Source: an uncultured euryarchaeote
GTDB lineage: Archaea; Thermoplasmatota; Poseidoniia; Poseidoniales; Poseidoniaceae
Reading direction: 5' to 3'
DNA length: 8,678 bases
Assembly: GCA_937897365.1 (NCBI GenBank)
Contig: CALCOP010000083.1
Coordinates: forward strand, 1-8,678
In this document: positions 7,305 through 8,678 of the stretch, in pieces
Layout of the letters: every line of letters starts with the position of its first letter
How positions within the stretch are numbered: the first letter of the stretch is position 1
Notes under the pieces: generated by a model
Told to the model about the DNA's origin: nothing
Database searches by the model: none
What the model saw: only the letters and a program-made list of their open reading frames with translations
Translations under genes and position numbers: made by a program

Positions 7305-7305
7305 G

Positions 7306-7346
7306 ACAAAAAAGACGTCAGAGAACTCTCGATTCGGTATCGAATC
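7306..7346 (-). terminator. Terminator of the tuf-rps10 operon (hairpin plus T6)
   Basis: Read on the minus strand, a perfect 6-bp stem (GATTCG/CGAATC, 4-base loop, 7331-7346) overlaps the rps10 stop codon. It is followed by a small AGAG-TT-CTCT inverted repeat and then six T at 7308-7313, 31 bases beyond the stop. T-runs are the main archaeal termination signal. The region fills the whole convergent gap with the GINS gene. No T-run follows the GINS stop on the plus strand. Confidence 0.5.
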
Positions 7347-7674
7347 AGTTGACAGAGCGCATTGAAAGTTCAATGCTTACCGTATCAGGAATTTGAATAC
7401 GGGTTACTTGTCGAAGAGCTGTCTCGCCCTTTCCAGAGGTAATGTCCATCTCGAGCAAACGCTTGTGAACGCGGAGTTCCCAATGATCGTATGTTTCTAC
7501 GCCTTCACCATCTGGTGCTTTTCGGACAGGAACAACCAAACGGCGTGTTGGCAATGGAATTGGCCCACGTAGAGCGATTCCACCGGTGTCACAAATGGTT
7601 TTAATCTGGCTTGCAACGGTATCAATATCACGATGGTTTTGACCTGTGAGTTTGATAATCGTTACTGCTGCCAT
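7345..7674 (-). CDS. rps10: 30S ribosomal protein S10 (uS10), archaeal type
   Basis: This 109-residue protein is close to the usual archaeal/eukaryotic uS10 length of just over 100. It carries the family signature RGPIPLPTRR at 36-45, the HWELRVHKRLLEMD helix/strand at 64-77 (compare THKR in bacterial S10), and the C-terminal QIPDTVSIEL strand at 94-103. uS10 sits in the head of the small subunit; in bacteria its homologue also serves as NusE in antitermination. The gene follows the EF-1alpha stop after 39 bases on the same strand, the conserved end of the archaeal str operon, so it is almost certainly co-transcribed. The start at 7674 has an AAGGA motif six bases upstream. Nothing appears broken. 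Confidence 0.97.
   Translation of the reverse strand: MAAVTIIKLTGQNHRDIDTVASQIKTICDTGGIALRGPIPLPTRRLVVPVRKAPDGEGVETYDHWELRVHKRLLEMDITSGKGETALRQVTRIQIPDTVSIELSMRSVN
7359..7376. repeat. Perfect 8-bp inverted repeat inside the 3' end of rps10
   Basis: GCATTGAA and TTCAATGC are separated by two bases; as RNA this is a 7-bp stem with a 4-base loop. It lies within the last codons of rps10 and, on the plus strand, 55 bases after the GINS stop. It might stabilise or help end the GINS transcript, but it has no T-run and could be coincidental. Confidence 0.3.
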
Positions 7675-7677
7675 AGT

Positions 7678-7696
7678 GATTCCTTCCGATTCCTTC
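7678..7696 (-). promoter_or_regulatory. Duplicated Shine-Dalgarno-like element before rps10
   Basis: The mRNA strand carries GAAGGAATC twice in tandem with one base between. The copy nearer the gene puts AAGGA six bases before the rps10 ATG, which is correct Shine-Dalgarno spacing. The second copy lies ten bases further upstream and is too far to serve the same start efficiently. Confidence 0.5.
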
Positions 7697-7713
7697 AGAT
7701 TCTAAGAGTGAAA

Positions 7714-8678
7714 TCACTTCTTGTCAATCTTCAAACAAACACCAGCTGCGACGGTCTTACCCATGTCACGGATAGCGAAGCGAGAGAGTTCAGGGAACGT
7801 GTCCATTTGCTCAATTGCCATTGGCTTGTTTGGTTGGAAACGGATGAGACAAGCGTCACCAGTCTTGAGGAAAGATGGGTTTGCTTCCTTACCAGATTTG
7901 TTGGTCTTTTCAAGAAGTTCGAGGAATCGAACTGCAACTTGAGCGGTGTGTGCGTGGAAAACAGGTGTGTATCCAACGGAAACTGCCTTTGGAATATCCA
8001 TCAGTTGGATTTGTCCAACGAATGTTTCGTCGTGTCGAACGAACATAGGTTCGTTGTCAGCGTATCCAGCAACGTCACCACGGCGGATGTCGACTTGTGC
8101 AAGACCACGGACGTTGAAACCAACGTTGTCTCCAGGCTCTGCCTTAGGGACCATGGTGTGGTGCATTTCAATCGACTTGACTTCAGCGGACTTCTGTGAT
8201 GGATTAAAGACAACTGTCTTACCAACATTCAAAGTTCCAGTTTCGATCTTTCCGACAGGCACTGTTCCAATTCCAGAAATCTTGTAAACGTCTTGAATCG
8301 GCAAGCGAAGAGGCTTGTTAATTGGCTTTTCTGGCATCGAAATGTTGTCGATAGCTTCGAAAAGGGTAGGACCGTTATACCAAGAACAGTTGTCCGACTT
8401 GTTGAAGACGTTGTCGCCGTTCAATGATGATGCAGGAATCATTGGGATGTCGTCCGGCTTGAATCCAGCCATCTTGAGGAGGGTGCCAACTTCAGCGCAG
8501 GCAGCCTTGTACTTGTCTTCTGACCAGTCAACACCGGAAATATCCATCTTGTTGACGTGAACGATAAGTTGCTTAACACCAAGCACCTTTGCAAGGAAAG
8601 CGTGTTCCTTGGTTTGGGCGTTAACACCGTCGTTAGCAGCACAAAGAAGTACTGCAGCGTCAGCTTGCGAAGCACCGG
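7714..8678 (-). CDS. tuf: Translation elongation factor 1-alpha (aEF1A), C-terminal 320 residues; enters from the right edge
   Basis: aEF1A is the GTPase that delivers aminoacyl-tRNA to the ribosome, and in archaea it also serves partner factors such as Pelota and aRF1. The visible part begins within the GTPase domain, just after where the DxPGH (G3) motif should be, with GASQADAAVLLCAANDGV. NKMD (G4) is at visible residues 42-45 and the G5-region PASSLNGDNV at 81-90. WYNGPTL at 99-105 is typical of archaeal/eukaryotic EF1A. Domain II spans about 121-205 (PIQDVYKISGIGTVPVGK, GDNVGFNVRG) and domain III about 215-318 (GYTPVFHAHTAQV, then PMAIE and FAIRDMGKTVAAGV). Roughly 100 N-terminal residues, with the P-loop, lie outside the window. 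The frame continues upstream of the GTG at 8586, so that codon is an internal Val and not a start. rps10 follows after 39 bases. Confidence 0.97.
   Translation of the reverse strand, partial: GASQADAAVLLCAANDGVNAQTKEHAFLAKVLGVKQLIVHVNKMDISGVDWSEDKYKAACAEVGTLLKMAGFKPDDIPMIPASSLNGDNVFNKSDNCSWYNGPTLFEAIDNISMPEKPINKPLRLPIQDVYKISGIGTVPVGKIETGTLNVGKTVVFNPSQKSAEVKSIEMHHTMVPKAEPGDNVGFNVRGLAQVDIRRGDVAGYADNEPMFVRHDETFVGQIQLMDIPKAVSVGYTPVFHAHTAQVAVRFLELLEKTNKSGKEANPSFLKTGDACLIRFQPNKPMAIEQMDTFPELSRFAIRDMGKTVAAGVCLKIDKK

Noticed and set aside
7633..8199. Plus-strand frame of 188 codons opposite tuf/rps10
   Set aside because: It lies antisense across two certain conserved genes, its product is rich in Cys, Val and Asn without any domain pattern, and it spans the intergenic gap. 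It is a shadow of the tuf codon usage.
8439..8586. GTG at 8586 as the start of EF-1alpha
   Set aside because: The frame continues upstream to the edge with conserved EF-1alpha sequence (GASQADAAVLLCAANDGV), so the gene enters from the right and the GTG encodes an internal Val.
1..8678. CRISPR arrays, tRNA/rRNA genes, insertion sequences, attachment sites
   Set aside because: No regularly spaced repeats, tRNA-like cloverleaf segments, rRNA sequence, transposase motifs or terminal inverted repeats were seen on either strand by reading; a covariance-model scan was not possible here.

Overview
The window looks like chromosomal DNA of a planktonic euryarchaeon. Translation elongation factor 1-alpha is followed directly by ribosomal protein uS10, which is the usual end of the archaeal str operon, and next to them lies an archaeal-type GINS replication protein. 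A very long secreted beta-sandwich protein, moderate base composition and tight packing make Marine Group II (Poseidoniales, relatives of Thermoplasmata) my best guess. That placement is inference from gene style and was not tested with a tree.

Layout from left to right. Positions 1-6203, minus strand: one uninterrupted reading frame of 2067 codons, starting at 6203 and running off the left edge. It encodes the N-terminal part of a giant secreted, probably glycosylated, modular surface protein. It has a signal peptide, three MAM-like jelly-roll modules, a long series of beta-sandwich/Ig-like segments, one EF-hand-type calcium loop and a CARDB-like domain at the edge. Positions 6204-6281: a 78-base divergent control region. 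Positions 6282-7304, plus strand: a GINS subunit of the Gins51 type (A domain, long acidic linker, C-terminal B domain). Positions 7305-7344: a 40-base convergent gap with a hairpin and a T-run serving the minus-strand operon. Positions 7345-7674, minus: rps10. Positions 7714-8678, minus: the last 320 codons of the EF-1alpha gene, which enters from the right edge.

Three units meet here: the tail of a translation operon, a single replication gene (GINS joins MCM and the RecJ/Cdc45-like protein in the archaeal replicative helicase), and a cell-surface gene. They show no obvious joint pathway. No RNA genes, mobile elements, CRISPR arrays or attachment sites were seen. The least explained part is the giant surface protein. 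Its paired cysteines, the repeated modules and a stable hairpin over its first codons are the observations I would follow first.
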